Assembly (NCBI RefSeq): GCF_963678635.1
Contig: NC_087068.1
Coordinates: 26,910,318-26,974,317, forward strand
Source: Symsagittifera roscoffensis
Taxonomy: Eukaryota; Xenacoelomorpha; Acoela; Convolutidae
Length of the DNA stretch: 64,000 bases
Direction: 5' to 3'
Shown here: piece after piece, positions 1-11,734 of the stretch
Layout of the letters: every line of letters starts with the position of its first letter
Numbering within the stretch: position 1 is the first letter of the stretch
Notes under the pieces: generated by a model
Seen by the model: only the letters and a program-made list of their open reading frames with translations
Database searches by the model: none
Told to the model about the DNA's origin: nothing
Position numbers and translations under genes: made by a program

Positions 1-1270
1 TATAAAATTCCACCGACTCTGGATCACCTTGACGAGAGCAATATAGGCAAGATGGGGCTCCGTTTTGGCCGCTGCTTCCAGCGAAGACAACTCATTCGAC
101 CATTCTTAAATTTTGTCTCGTAGATAGTCGTTTGTGAAGTTCTGGCTGCCACTTGCCGCTCCCAAGTATGGACGTCCTTCGCTTGTGATGTTGATATTCG
201 TGTTCTCAAAGACCTGCTTGGCTTGCTCTCGGAGACACTCGCTTTTTATTATTAACCAACATTTCGACGGTTTCGGAAAATACCCAAGCTTGGGGCCGAT
301 ACTGGTCAAAAGATCAAACCACTCACAAAGTTGAACTAGCTTCCCAAGGCCTCCGGCGTCGTCAGCGAACCACTCTTGATGACACCCAACTTTTGTTTAG
401 ACTGACAAGGAGTTTTTTCAAGCTCAGCGCATAAAATGCCATCGCTAAATTATCTCCTTGAGTGGTGCCTTCCTGTGATAAAATTTCTACTCCTTTGCCT
501 AGAATGAGTCTGGCTGGCAACCGATAAGTTTTGATAAAATAAGTGCTTATTTTTGGGCATATATGCCTTATAATAAGAAGGGCGGTTTGACGATTCAGTC
601 TGTTGAAAGCATTCTCAGCATCAATCAATAGAACGGGTTCTGTGGACTCCATCTGGAATATTTCCCTGGCTGTATGAATTGCTGCTTCAACGCCACCTTC
701 TTGACCTGCGCAGGTTTGCTGTGATCCTGCTGCATGGCAAATATCGGCACCAAAAAATTGAGCTATTGCTTTCCCGAGAAATCTTCTGATTATCTCTCCA
801 ATGCCTATTGGCCTTATGCCGCCTTTACCATCATTTTAATTCAGTACAATTGCTCTTCATACTATATATGATGCATATTCTTCTTCCTAGAGCGGCTAAG
901 GACTCACAAAGACTTTCTGAGGCTCTATTGTGCTTCTTGGAACAGAAGAGTTCCTTCATCTTGTTCGCATCTAAACCTGATGGACCTGAGGATCCATGAG
1001 TCCGAAGAGCCGCTGAGTACATGCTCTTCGCACCTAGATTCTCAAAGATCACGGGATGGACTTCGGGAGGAATACCTTGTAGCAATTCTTCCCGGTTTAC
1101 ATCTTGACCAATCGGATGTAACAAAGCCATCTTTGCTCTCACGTGCTCTGTGGGAGGCAGCACTCCAGTAGCATCCATTTGTGATAAGACTTTCACGGCA
1201 GCGCTCAGTCTCCCTTGGAGAACCAAATTGCAAAAACTTTTCATTTTGTTGTCACTATATGAACTGACAA
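1..1270 (-). pseudogene. R2/Hero-like LINE reverse transcriptase fragment, runs off the left edge
   Basis: On the minus strand, reading from about 1240 down to 1, this encodes the upstream and palm parts of a non-LTR reverse transcriptase. It opens with a conserved pre-RT region (VLPPTEHVRAK, then HPVIFENLGAKS, then SSGPSGLDANKMK). The palm follows with PVLLIDAENAFNRLNRQ and the box SQEGTTQGDNLAMAFYA near 440-650, then the downstream block IGPKLGYFPKPSKCWLI and TSEGRPYLGAA near 110-330. The frame shifts at least twice, so it is a decayed copy. I recognise the family by this pattern; endonuclease remnants of the same family lie at 1600-2290 and 6053-6590. The copy continues outside the window. 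It is a dead mobile-element fragment, not a host gene. Confidence 0.85.
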
Positions 1271-1599
1271 CATACATAGTTCCGAAAAGGGTCAAATACC
1301 AATCTTAAATTATATCTCTCATTATTTATACGTTTCAGGCCAGAGGTATGCTATATCAACCAGAGATGGATCTATCCATTTCTCAACTCCTAGTTTTCCC
1401 AAAAAAGGTCAATTAAAATGGACCCTTCCATCATATGACGGTACGTGCACAGGTTAAATAGGGCCGTTCAACGCTATATAGATATAAAGGCTAAATTTTA
1501 TGAAAAAATCAAGTCGATATTAACGCATCAAAAGAATTGTCAATTAAAATATACCCTCCTCGATTATAGCACAGATAGAATTGTCTATCTTGGATGTAT

Positions 1600-2290
1600 T
1601 TTTAAGATTTTTGCACCCCCTGAGGCAGAGGATTGCACTCCTCAGAAGTGCAAAACTTATTTTTGTTCTTTTAAAGCTTATTGTGTCCGAGTATGATTCG
1701 TTCCGTTTTTCGCTTAGTTTCTCTGCTAGTTTCTGGATGGTTTTTGTAGAGACTGGTGCTGCTCCTTCGGTACACGCAAAAATTAGTGGAACAAAGCTGC
1801 TGTGTTACACATTCAGAATTCTTTGTTGGTGTTATAATGTTTTGACACTCATGATATTTTTAGGCGTCAGATATAGTTTTAGGGCAGGATTCAGTTGAAA
1901 ATTTTTACATCGAAAAAAGTTCGGCTGAGTCGGCCTCCCCAGGTTCCGTTTGCCTTGATTTCGGCTCTATTTCAACATCATGGCTTACTTCGTCCAGGAG
2001 TGTCGCAAAGGTATCGCGAATTTCATTATGTCTTAGGTGAGTGTATCCACCTTTGGTACAGTGTAGAGAGTGGGTCAGTGTGAATGGTTGTCCACATGGG
2101 CATGTATGTGGGGTGTTTGGTAGTTCCCATCCATATTTCAGATGTTATCCATCTTTAAACTCTGATTTGCTGAGGGAAAAATTGTGTTTTTTAAGGGTAG
2201 CACGCTTAGCCAGTTCAAAGTTCAATGCTCCTTTCTGTGACGCGATATTTTTTGTCAGTTTTTTTCTGATGAGCAGTTTTCCATAATTTG
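1600..2290 (-). pseudogene. R2/Hero-like LINE C-terminal fragment (copy A)
   Basis: Minus-strand remnant of the C-terminal part of the same LINE family. Visible in order are a Cys/His cluster (CPCGQPFTLTHSLHC), the block GYTHLRHNEIRDTFATLL, a degraded restriction-like endonuclease region, then KTISDA-KYHE and a terminal helical block (KLAEKLSEKRNESYSD). Stops and frameshifts break it. It lies upstream, in transcriptional sense, of the RT fragment at 1-1270, so it must be the tail of a different copy. The fragments are therefore arranged head to tail rather than forming one element. Confidence 0.8.
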
Positions 2291-2310
2291 AGCCTTTTTT
2301 GGTATTTTAA

Positions 2311-2345
2311 TGTTGTGACACTCTCATGATATTCTTAGGCCTAAG
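2311..2345 (-). pseudogene. R2/Hero-like LINE copy B, distal piece beyond the CR1 insertion
   Basis: This short minus-strand stretch reads KYHE followed by KYQKR and resembles 1828-1862 in copy A. It is the continuation of the fragment ending at 6053; the plus-strand LINE at 2346-6053 separates the two. The bases TAGGC occur at both junctions and may be the target site. Confidence 0.6.
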
Positions 2346-2387
2346 TGTTGTGAGAAACTTATCAAATAGTTTGAGATTGGATTTTCA

Positions 2388-2639
2388 ATGAAAATAAGGA
2401 ATGGGTCTGTGGGAGATGGAGCTCCGGCAACAAAATCAGAGGACGAAGATCATTGTCTTAAGGGCAAGAAAGGGGGTGGTGAGAACTGCGTTCAATGCAA
2501 TATCTGTGACGGCTGGTTTCACGATGGATGCTCCGGTCTTCCTGTGGATCTTCCTCCCAAGATAACAAAAGCTAAGTTGTTGCTCTTTCGTTGCCTGATT
2601 TGTTTTAATGAAGAAGCTTCACTTCCCTCTGTCATTTAA
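2388..2639 (+). pseudogene. PHD-finger ORF1 remnant of the CR1-like LINE
   Basis: An 83-codon ORF starting at ATG 2388 with a PHD/RING-like spacing of cysteines and one histidine, residues about 28-75 (CVQCNIC, FHDGC, RCLIC). A basic Lys/Gly-rich stretch precedes the finger. It is the 5' part of the LINE at 2346-6053 and ends at a stop, so only part of ORF1 survives. Confidence 0.6.
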
Positions 2640-3189
2640 AGGCCTCGCTGTCGTTAATTCTATGCCTACCAATCCAAAATATGATCCAAGATCTGTTAAT
2701 ACTTCTAGCAGTAAAAATTTGATAATTTAAATTAAACTGTATACCAGAGTTAAAAAAAGAGCCTGGTCAGCACTCCTCGGTTAAGAGGATGGAACATGAT
2801 GAGAAACATCTGGAAACTATATTGGAAACAATTGGTGAATGGGACAAAAGTAAGCTGGCAGGCGTGAAAAAACTTGGACCGTTCAAACAAGATGCACCTC
2901 GACCCAAATGACTATTAGTCACTTTCAAAAATGTATGGACAGCCAGAAAATGATTGATGAAAGGACATCTTCTACGCAATCACGCCTATCCTTTATTCAT
3001 TTGCAAATCGCTCACTAAGGATGAAGAAATCATTGAAAAGCGATTACTAAACAAACGTTTGGACATGATACAACAAATATTCCCAGCGAAGAACTGAAAA
3101 TCCGAAATTTAAAGCTGTATCACAATGATATGGAAGTTCCTCTTGAAACGTGACTATCAAATCCTTCTATTTCAATAATTTCGAGGAAA

Positions 3190-5935
3190 ATTCGTAGTAT
3201 TATTAGCCTCGACAAACGATTAGATTGCCTTAAGCTGTTAAAAAAGTATTTGCCTGATTTACTTTGTCTCTGCGAAATATGGCTTGATTCCGATGATTCA
3301 AACTGTTGTCTCTCAATGCTCTCGCAAATAAGGTCAACATGGGGGTGTAGCTTTTTTGGTCAAAAATTCAATCCCTGTTACTGTTATTAACAGTACAAAA
3401 TATCTCTATGATTTCTCTTGTGCTTGTGTTGTTATCAGCGACCCTATTACTTTATTCATTAATATTTATAACCCCCCTGTCTCTTTCTTTTACCGTATTC
3501 CTATGAAAAATTGACTGTCAAAAAATACAAATTATTTTGTAGCTTAACATCCCTTAGGATGCATAGTAGTTTGCGGCGATTTGAATCTCTCTGACGTAAG
3601 CTGAGTTTCAGACCACGTCGCTTCTAATTATTCCAACAATATTCTTAATTTTTTTGCACACTTCAATGGAGTTCAGTTTGTAGAATCCCCCACTCATGTC
3701 AGCCAGAATATATTAGACCTTTTTATTTGCAATTAGCCTCAATTAAGTTCTCTGAATGTTTTTTCTGAAAAATTCAGTTCGGACCATTATCCTATTACCA
3801 TGTGTACATCTTTACAACACGACAAAACGATAACAGCCGGGTCTGATATCGAAGATTTTTTGAAATCTAGTTTCAATCCAGATATATTCAATGAAAACAT
3901 GCGTTCCAATGAATCGCTTTTAAACACTTACTATTTAACGAATTCCGTTGATTTCTATTATAATTGGTACTCCCTCTTAACTTCGGCAGTGCAAGCCTCA
4001 ACCCAGCGTAAACGAAACAAACTTAAAAATCTCCCGTTTTGTTTTTCAAGTCATTCTGTGCACATATCAAATCAAAATGAAACCGAAAAGCGTCGGTTAG
4101 CCCAAATTGGGGACGAAACATCTATCAAAATTCTCACGCTCTAGGAAGATATCAGTCAATCTGAAGAATTTAATTTTTTTTTGCTTATTTCTCTTTTTAA
4201 TACTCCTAGCACTAATGATTCCTTCAGACTACTAAAACAACTTTCTGGGGTTTCGCCTATACCTCCCGAGGTTTACCATGGCAACGCCAAGGCCTCAGAT
4301 GACAAGGCTAAAGCTGAACTGTTCAATGACTTTTTATCATCTGTTTATCAGGAAGAATGATTTAAGTTTAACCCTGCCTCAAATGATGGAAATTGCGAAT
4401 TTTATCTCGACGAATTTTCGTTTAGCACTAATTATATGGAAGAAGTATTGTTAAAGGTACCTGAAAGTAGTAGTCTTGCTGCTGACAAAATTCCTCTTTT
4501 TATTTTAAAAACAGGTGCGAGTATTATCGCCCCCTCTGCCTTTATTTTGCTTACGAATAGATATCTCTCTTACACGGCCTGTTTCCTGGAAACGTGCATA
4601 CATAAAGCCACTGCATAAATCGACATCTAAAGCAGATACCTACCGTTGGATTAGCATCTTACCAATAATGTAGTTTGCAATGGAAAAAGATTTTGTACAC
4701 TTTTATATATGAAAAAATTCGCCTTAAATTCTCTGACTGTTAACATGGCTTTCAATCCCGAAGAAGCACGTTTACGCTGCTGCTTGATTATGTTGATAAA
4801 CTCTATTATTTTAACAATAAAAATGAAGGTTTCAGGTCTGTATATTTTGATTTTAAAAAAACATTCCATGGTGTTTCACAAAAAAGATTACTTTTTAAAC
4901 TAGAAAAATTTAGCTTCGACAATAAATTTGTACACCTTATTAATTCATATCTCTCTGATCGCAAGCAACATCTACGTATTAGCAATGTCCTTTCGTCGCA
5001 GTGCTCTGTGCCTAGTGGAGTTCCGCAAGGGAGTATTCTAGATCCGATTTTATTTTCAATATTCATATATGATATGACAGAGCAAATTTTCTCTTCGATT
5101 TGCTATCTCTTCGCTGATGATTCAAAACTTCTTTCAATTTGATATTGATAAGGTTTATCAATGGTCTGTCGAAATTGGTCTTATATTCCATCCAGATAAA
5201 ACAAAACTTAATTGTATCACGCCACACGAGTATTTTCTTAACAGTCTATTTATTGAACGGGTACCTTCTACAAAAGACCGTGGCTTATTTGTAACACCAA
5301 ATCTCTCCTGGACCGAACACGTTAACATTAAATCTGGTAAAGCTCTGCGTTGCTTCTTCAGTTTAAAACGCAACATCCCATATAACACTCCAATGAGTAC
5401 AAAACGTCAACTCTATAAATCATGTGTCAGAAGTATTCTTCTTTTTAATTCATGCATACGGTAACCAAACATTGCTTCTCTTCGAAAGCTGGAAAATGTA
5501 CAACGCAGAGCAATAAAAAGGATTTGTGGATTAAACGGATGCAAAACATCTATTGCGTCTATTAAACTTTTACCTATCTGCTATCAGCTTATCTACTCGG
5601 ATCTAGTTTTAATCTGCAACATCTTACGAAACAATTACGATATCAAAATTGATGATTATGTAAGTTTTTATTTTCCTAGACCTGGCAGTCGCGCTGCACA
5701 CAGGACTTTGTTCGATGTTCCGAAAGTGTGCAAGACTTCAACATGTGGGACATATTTTATCCGGACAACTGCTAATGCCAACATCGTGTCGGCAAAATTT
5801 GGGATTGACCTTCGCCAGTAGAAACCCGCCTGTGCAAAAAGAAAACTCCGTGAACTCTTTTTAAGCTCATCGATATCAGATTTCAACCCTGAAAACTCAT
5901 GTACCTTTTTTTATCGATTGTCGCTGCTTAACCTG
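3190..5935 (+). pseudogene. CR1-like LINE ORF2 (endonuclease-RT), broken
   Basis: Fragments in all three frames together spell an APE endonuclease followed by a non-LTR reverse transcriptase. The longest open pieces are 3800-4144 and 5117-5464. The catalytic SDH of the nuclease is preserved (near 3780) and the RT box is read as FADD near 5110. Internal stops (for example in the nuclease around 3600 and at 5462) make it non-functional. No host coding function is suggested. Confidence 0.75.
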
Positions 5936-5991
5936 TAGATTTTAATGCTCATACTTGTATGTCTGCTGCCTATATAAGGAATAAAGTATTT

Positions 5992-5999
5992 TAGTAGTA

Positions 6000-6053
<54 letters not shown>
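5992..6053 (+). repeat. (TAG)n microsatellite, LINE tail
   Basis: About 20 units of TAG with one interruption (TAGAAG), directly after AATAAAGTATT. It is the 3' tail of the CR1-like LINE and abuts the interrupted minus-strand LINE copy. Confidence 0.9.
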
Positions 6054-6054
<1 letters not shown>

Positions 6055-6590
6055 GCGTCAGATATAGTTTTAGTGCAGGATTTAGCATGGGGGTTGAAAA
6101 TTTTTACATCGAAAAAGGTTCGGCTGAATCGGCCTCCCCAGGGTCCATTTGCCTTGATGTCAATTCAAGCATCATCTTCAGTAGTGGTTGTTTTGTTGTG
6201 AAAGCTGTCGCCTTCCGACGATTGATTGAAGTTTCGGCTCTACTTCAACATCATGGCATACTTCTTCCAGGAGTGTCGCAAAGGTATCGCGAATTTCATT
6301 ATGTCTTAGGTGAGTGTATCCACCTTTGGGACAGTGTAGAGAGTGGGTCAGTGTGAATGTTTATCCACATGGGCATGTATGTGGGGTGTTTGGTAGTTCC
6401 CATCCATATCTGAGATGTTATCCATCTTTAAACTCTGATTTGTTGAGGAAAAAATTGTGTTTTTTAAGGGTAGCACGCTTAGCCAGTTCACAGTTCAATT
6501 TTCTTTTCTGTGACGCGATATTTTTTTGTCATTTTTTTTCTGGTGAGCAATTTTCCACTTTGGAGCTGATCACCAGAGACGATGTCTAGT
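6053..6590 (-). pseudogene. R2/Hero-like LINE C-terminal fragment (copy B)
   Basis: Minus-strand copy of the region also present at 1862-2290 and better preserved. It shows HCPKGGYTHLRHNEIRD, then DIKANGPWG and FFDVKIFNPHAKSC. The FDVK segment fits the D-x-K of a PD-(D/E)xK restriction-like endonuclease, as known from R2, NeSL and Hero elements. Its downstream end is cut at 6053 by insertion of the plus-strand LINE and resumes at 2345. Confidence 0.75.
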
Positions 6591-6674
6591 GATCAGTATA
6601 TGATTTGAACTGAACAAGAAGATTAAGCAAATGTTTCCTGATTGCATATAGCTACAGGTCAAATGAATAGTATG

Positions 6675-7270
6675 CAAGAGCTGCTTGATTTGGTGTAAGG
6701 TAAATGGGGGATATGAGATGTACAATACCCGAGCAGTGATGAAAAAATCTGTAATTGTGCTAGTTGCATTGCCAGGAAGGAGAATGTGGCAAAATCACAA
6801 GCTGTGAAACTTTTTCCTCTGATATGAGGTTGATATAGTGAGGACGGTTGAGGCGACCCTGACGACCACTTCAAGAGTGTAAAGTTTGCCCAGCAATTGC
6901 ACATCGACGGAATTTTGAAGTCATTATTGACGACTCGCCGACGTACTCTTGTAGCATTTACTCGGAAAGTATTGACGACGAGAAAGGAGGAAAAAAATTT
7001 ATAACGATTGGCTAGCGTCAAGCTGGAGCCTCAAGTTTTTTAACCGCATCTACCAGAGCCGATTCAAAATGAAAAATTTAAAAAATCAGGTCAAGGAACC
7101 TATTACAGCTTAAAAACTATCGGGCGAAGCATGCTTATTAACCTACCTACATGCAAAATTGATGAACCAATGTCTGAATTCCGCCATTCCAAGACCACTA
7201 GATCACTCTTAAGAACAGGTTTACTACATTATCCTACATAAATACTGCTTTTGTTCTTTAGAAAAAATCT
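6675..7270. repeat. Unknown dispersed repeat, copy 1 of an adjacent pair
   Basis: Shares two collinear blocks with 7425-8150. One is around GGCAAAATCACAAGCTGTGAAA (6783-6810). The other begins near 6999 with GCGTCAAG-TGGAGCCTC and runs to the shared ACATGCAAAATT near 7149. The copies are clearly diverged. No convincing protein is encoded. Confidence 0.6.
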
Positions 7271-7424
7271 CCCAACTCATCGGAGATATTTTGACCATTT
7301 CTCAACTCCTAACTAGCATTTGTTTGAGAAAAGCTTTGAATCAAATGGTCCACTCTTTCAAAAAAAATCTCTCAGAACAGAGATGAAAGAAAAAGCAAGC
7401 AAATGCAAGCAATTACCTAAAAGT

Positions 7425-8150
7425 AAAAAGGAGTAGAATTCGAGGGCTTGTTGAACTGGTATAACATAGCGTTTGATATATAATGACGTCAGATACCAGA
7501 GCATAATTGAAACGATCGATAATCGCAATAAGTGCATCTTAAGAAAGGCAAATGAGGCAAAATCACAAGCTGTGAAAATTTTTCCACCGATACGAGGTGA
7601 TATAGTGGGGACAGTTAAGATGACCTTGACCACCAGCTAAAGAGTGTATTTTTAGCCCAAAATCAACACAACGACAGATCGTAGAAGTCATTATTTACGA
7701 CTGGTTTAGATTAGATACTTTAATAACACACCTTTTTTTTCAACTCGACTAGTCAGTGAAATTTTGAATGCTTAAGGTCGCCTGATTTTGTTTCTACAAC
7801 CAAAAATATGGCTAAAACCCAGTTTTACACTTATTTTTTTGTGACAGTGTTATACCGGATCTAAGAGAGAATATTTGAATCTTTCCTTGCCCTCAACTAC
7901 TCTGAATTACGGAAAAAGAAGCTCAGCCTCAAAAGGATTGGATGGCGTCAAGATAGAGCCTCCGTGTTTTTAACTGTATCTATCAGAGAAAATTCAAAGT
8001 GATCTTCCGTAAGATCGGGCCCAGGAACTAATTACAAGTTAAAAAATTTCGGCCGAAGCAAGCTATCTAGGTTAATTACATGCAAAATTAGCGAGGTCAT
8101 TGTCATACAATACTTCTGTTTTGTTCAGTAGAGAAAATCAATCACCCTAT
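7425..8150. repeat. Unknown dispersed repeat, copy 2 of an adjacent pair
   Basis: Second copy of the repeat at 6675-7270, same orientation, with extra sequence between the two shared blocks. Together they form a diverged direct duplication. I see no open reading frame of note. Confidence 0.6.
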
Positions 8151-8717
8151 AAATCGTAAATGGGTCGACCTTTTCTTAAATCCTTGCTCCTCATATCTCA
8201 AGAAAGAACCGTTTGTACGATAAACTCATAACATATCCGGAGAGCTAAAAGTTTGATTAAGCAGTGCTGGAGTACAACATCGGACTATTTAGATTTTTCC
8301 AAGTTCGCTAAAAAAAGCGCCTTTTTCACTACCAGGAAAAGTTTATCTAGTAGTTCTCTTCCGCTTTCCATCTTCTTTCGTCTGATTTCAGCAGCAAAAG
8401 TTGTCGTTCTAATTTTGGTGGTTTATTCCGGCTGTTCTGTGTCATGCACGTCCAGTGCAAAAATGTAAAATTTCATTTCTAACTTCTTTATTAACCTTTT
8501 TTTTTGGTTCCCAATGTGAATATTGTCTTTGGTCATTGATTTCGACATATTTTACGCTTCCTCTTTTTCGAAAAAAAACCACAATCAGATCAATTCTCTC
8601 AATCATGCTTTGAACAGAAAATATTTCGGAAATGAATTCAACCCTTTAGGGCCTGTTATCAATTAAAAAGTGGTTTAATTGTTATTATTATTTAGTTTGC
8701 ATGCCACTGCGGTATAC

Positions 8718-8741
8718 AGTGCTGATTTAAATTATCCGGAC
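8718..8741 (+). repeat. Inverted-repeat terminus facing the assembly gap
   Basis: CAGTGCTGATTTAAATTA followed by TCCGGAC is nearly identical to the left terminus of the fold-back element at 31885-32613. The rest of this copy falls in the run of N. Confidence 0.7.
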
Positions 8742-8941
8742 NNNNNNNNNNNNNNNNNNNNNNNNNNNNNNNNNNNNNNNNNNNNNNNNNNNNNNNNNNN
8801 NNNNNNNNNNNNNNNNNNNNNNNNNNNNNNNNNNNNNNNNNNNNNNNNNNNNNNNNNNNNNNNNNNNNNNNNNNNNNNNNNNNNNNNNNNNNNNNNNNNN
8901 NNNNNNNNNNNNNNNNNNNNNNNNNNNNNNNNNNNNNNNNN
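8742..8941. other. Assembly gap (200 N)
   Basis: Exactly 200 unknown bases. The length is probably nominal. The gap begins inside a terminal inverted repeat, which may be why assembly failed there. Confidence 1.
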
Positions 8942-10870
8942 CCCAATTATTTGATATATAATTTTTTTAATGATTTTATCCGCGTTTGTATTTGTGACAA
9001 CCTTTGCCGTTGGAAAATTGTCTGTTTGTCCACGGCAACTAAAATATACAAGTCCTTATTTAATTGGTCGTCTAATTAGTCTCATTTGGTTCAACTACTG
9101 GTTCCAGTTGGAATGGTTTCAATTTTCCTCAAGCAGGTTTTAAATTTTTACCTTGTTCTCTGCAGTTTGGACAGTTCTGTGCCATTTGTACGACAATTCA
9201 ATGGATATGTGGAAAACTTAGCATTGCGGAAGCTCCGGGTTGTGTCAGATGTAGACTTTCAAAATAGTCCGTCCTAGTTGTTGTGGTATCAGTAGTCTCC
9301 ATCGGCGCCTCCCAGAATATTTTTTCGAATTTGCAATTGGCTTTTTGTTCCGATCTTTACGGGTGTCTGCGGCTATGGAGCTGATCCCCATCAACTTTGG
9401 AGATTTTCCCTGTTCAGGAACGTCTACTCTTGCCACATTCTTTTCAGGGCCGATTTAGCGTTTTTGGGTGTGGCTCGCCATCGTCGGCAGTGCCTCTTTT
9501 GGGGTCGTCTCTTCTCTGTATTTATGTGTCGGGTCGACTCTGCTCACACAGTGTTCATACTGTTCTTTAACTCAATCGTCAGCTCTGTTTGTGATTGTGC
9601 GTCGTGTTGGCCTTTTTTGTATTCGGTTGTTTGGGTCTGCGTTTCTGCTTGTTCTGTTTTTTTGCTGCATTGTTGTTGAACTTGTTTCCTCGGGTTTTCA
9701 ATACCTTTGGGCAATATGTCGATGTGCGTTTTCTTGCTGGTGTTCTCTTCTCGTTTTTTCGTCTTTTTTGAGCTAGATGGACTATCTGTGAAGACAATTT
9801 TTGGAAACCATTGAGCTTTTGCGTTTTTGGTTACCTCTCGCGCATCTTGAATGTTCAGTTGGGGAGTTGTTGATATCGAGTGTGAGGTTGATGCTCAGCG
9901 TTCATATAGAGTCGTTGTTGTTCTGCGATGCCATCAGAGATCAAAAAGAGTTTAATCTCTATCTGAAACTCTTCTTAAAACTCATTTTGTGATTCTCCCG
10001 CGTGTAGTTCAAGGTTATTTTGTGTTGCTTTCAGCTCCTGTCCTTGGGCTGTCTGGTAAGTCATTGACTACATTTTTTTCGTTTCTCTGTTTCTTGGTAT
10101 TTTTCTCCACAATTTCGTTGAAATTTATAGATTCAGGTTTTGTTTTTGTGGTCGGCCGACTTGCGAGTGTGTGATTGGTTGAATGATTAATTTTGTTTAT
10201 TTTTGAATGACCTCTTTTGCTATTTGATGATAAAGTTTGGCTATTTCGTCTGTTTTTGACCAAGCCATTCTACCTGTTCTCAAGCAAAGTTGCATTTTTC
10301 CGGTAATTTTTTTTAGGTTCTCAAAGTTAATTTTCTTTAATACTTAATTTAAAAGCTTTTTGTGTGCCTCTTTTGACCCTTTTGTTACAATTAGAACTCA
10401 TCTGGGTACGCGAGTTTCTTTTCGCAGTTGGTAAGTATAAGGGTCTTTCGCTTTCTGAAACTCGGCTGGCCGTAAAACCCAGTTTGGAATTTGTCTGTTC
10501 CCGTTGCCTTATCTCCTTTTAGACTGAAACTGCATTGTCTTTTTGTTTTCACATTCAAATTTTCCAACATTCAATCTCTTCATTGTGAAAATAATTCCCG
10601 TCCTTTTGTAAACTCCAAGCAGCAGCTCTTAAGAATTGCTTTGATATCAGAGCAAAATTAACTTGCGTCGACTCCTTCTTCATCAGTGACTTATACACAC
10701 AAAGTTATTCTCAGAACATCAGAACTGAGTATTCAAATATTCCAAGAAAGTTGCAAAATCTCAAAAAAGCGAATAAAGCTCAGGCAAGCAAAAAAACCAA
10801 ATTATCCTTATTAAAAAGTTAAAAATTGACTTATTAAAAAATTGAATTTTTTTTGTGTTTCTGCAAGAAT
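8942..10870. other. Gene-poor stretch, minus strand rich in Lys/Arg/Asn codons
   Basis: The plus strand is rich in T and G. On the minus strand, short frames at 10263-10015, 9797-9579 and 9436-9245 are strongly basic (for example KRRPKQPNTKKANTTHNHK). They may be remains of a LINE ORF1 or gag, but I see no zinc knuckle or other diagnostic motif. No host gene is recognisable. Confidence 0.4.
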
Positions 10871-10875
10871 TGTGC

Positions 10876-11275
10876 AGCATAATTTTGCTATGCTGCTTTA
10901 ATTCGTTTTCTCTTGAAAATGACTACGGTTTTGTGCAAAAATTATTTACCCAGTAAGACCCAGTTTTAACGATTCTACCCCTCTTTCTCAGCAATGCAGT
11001 GCAAAAGGGTGCATGTTGATAGGTCCTAAAGTCAAACAAAATGGTCCCATACGTCCCTAATGCAGACAGTCGCATAAACTTATGTGACTGCTTTTTGAAT
11101 TTGGTATTTATGTGACTATTTTTTTCTGATATCAACATGCACCGTTTTGTACTGCATTGATTGAGAAAGAGGTTAGAAACAATAAACGGTCCTATTGAAC
11201 CAACAATTTTTGCACAAAACCTGAGTCAATTTTAGAAAACCTGTTAAAACCTTAGAAAATGAATTATAGCAGCAT
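10876..11275. mobile_element. Fold-back (long inverted repeat) element 1
   Basis: Arms at about 10880-11030 and 11105-11272 are reverse complements. For example GGTTTTGTGCAAAAATT and AATGCAGT-CAAAA-GGTGCATGTTGATA on the left recur inverted on the right, and TATGCTGCTTTAATTCGTTTTCT matches the outer right arm. The spacer is about 75 bp. No coding potential, so probably a non-autonomous DNA element. Confidence 0.75.
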
Positions 11276-11712
11276 CTATAGGGCCGAAAATAAAAAACCT
11301 GTCGCATGAATCCCAAAAATTTTCTTCTTGAAATCTGATTAGTTGTTTTGAGCCGAATAGACGGATTACTTTTTAAACGGTATTAAAACAAGCGGAAAGG
11401 TGTTGTGAGCTTGCCAGCAGAGGGTAGGACACCATTTGAAAATATTGGCTGGTTATCTCTGCGCCGACCGACAACTTTACACCGAGAGTCGGCTAAAGTA
11501 GTCTGTGGTCAATTGAACAGTATTTGGGTTTAAACCAAATACTATTCAATTGACTACAGACTACTTAAGTCGACTCTCGGTGTAAAAATTTAATCCGTCT
11601 TTTCGTCGGCTCAAACTAACTACTCAGAATTTTAGAACATTTTTGGGATTCAAACGACAGATTTTTTTGTTTTTGGTCCTATGGATGTTGAGATCTAAGT
11701 TCACCGTGTAAT
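11270..11712. mobile_element. Fold-back element 2 with a palindromic centre
   Basis: Left arm (11270-11540) and right arm (11541-11712) are inverted copies. The centre is an almost perfect palindrome around GTTTAAAC at 11530, with ACACCGAGAGTCG and CGACTCTCGGTGT as its outer ends. Farther out, CATGAATCCCAAAAATTTTC pairs with the inverted GATTCAAACGACAG region. It directly abuts fold-back element 1. Confidence 0.75.
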
Positions 11713-11734
11713 ACAGTAGATAATTTTAAATTTA

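Larger units (their letters stand above)
2346..6053 (+). mobile_element. Decayed CR1/L2-like LINE with PHD finger, APE endonuclease and RT
   Basis: Plus-strand non-LTR retrotransposon with many stops and frameshifts. From 2388 it encodes a PHD-type zinc finger (CVQCNICDGWFHDGC then RCLIC), a domain known from ORF1 of CR1-group LINEs. At 3190-3790 is an APE-like endonuclease (LPDLLCLCEIWLDSDD, GDLNLSDVS, SPTHVSQNILDLF, SSDHYPIT). At 4800-5130 is the reverse transcriptase (VYFDFKKAF, SGVPQGSIL, YLFADDSKLL), followed by the usual thumb and tail to about 5930. It ends with AATAAA and a (TAG)n tail, a typical CR1-like 3' end. It interrupts a minus-strand LINE copy. Confidence 0.85.

Noticed and set aside
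8679-8954. Open frames across the run of N
   Set aside because: Unknown bases contain no stops by definition.
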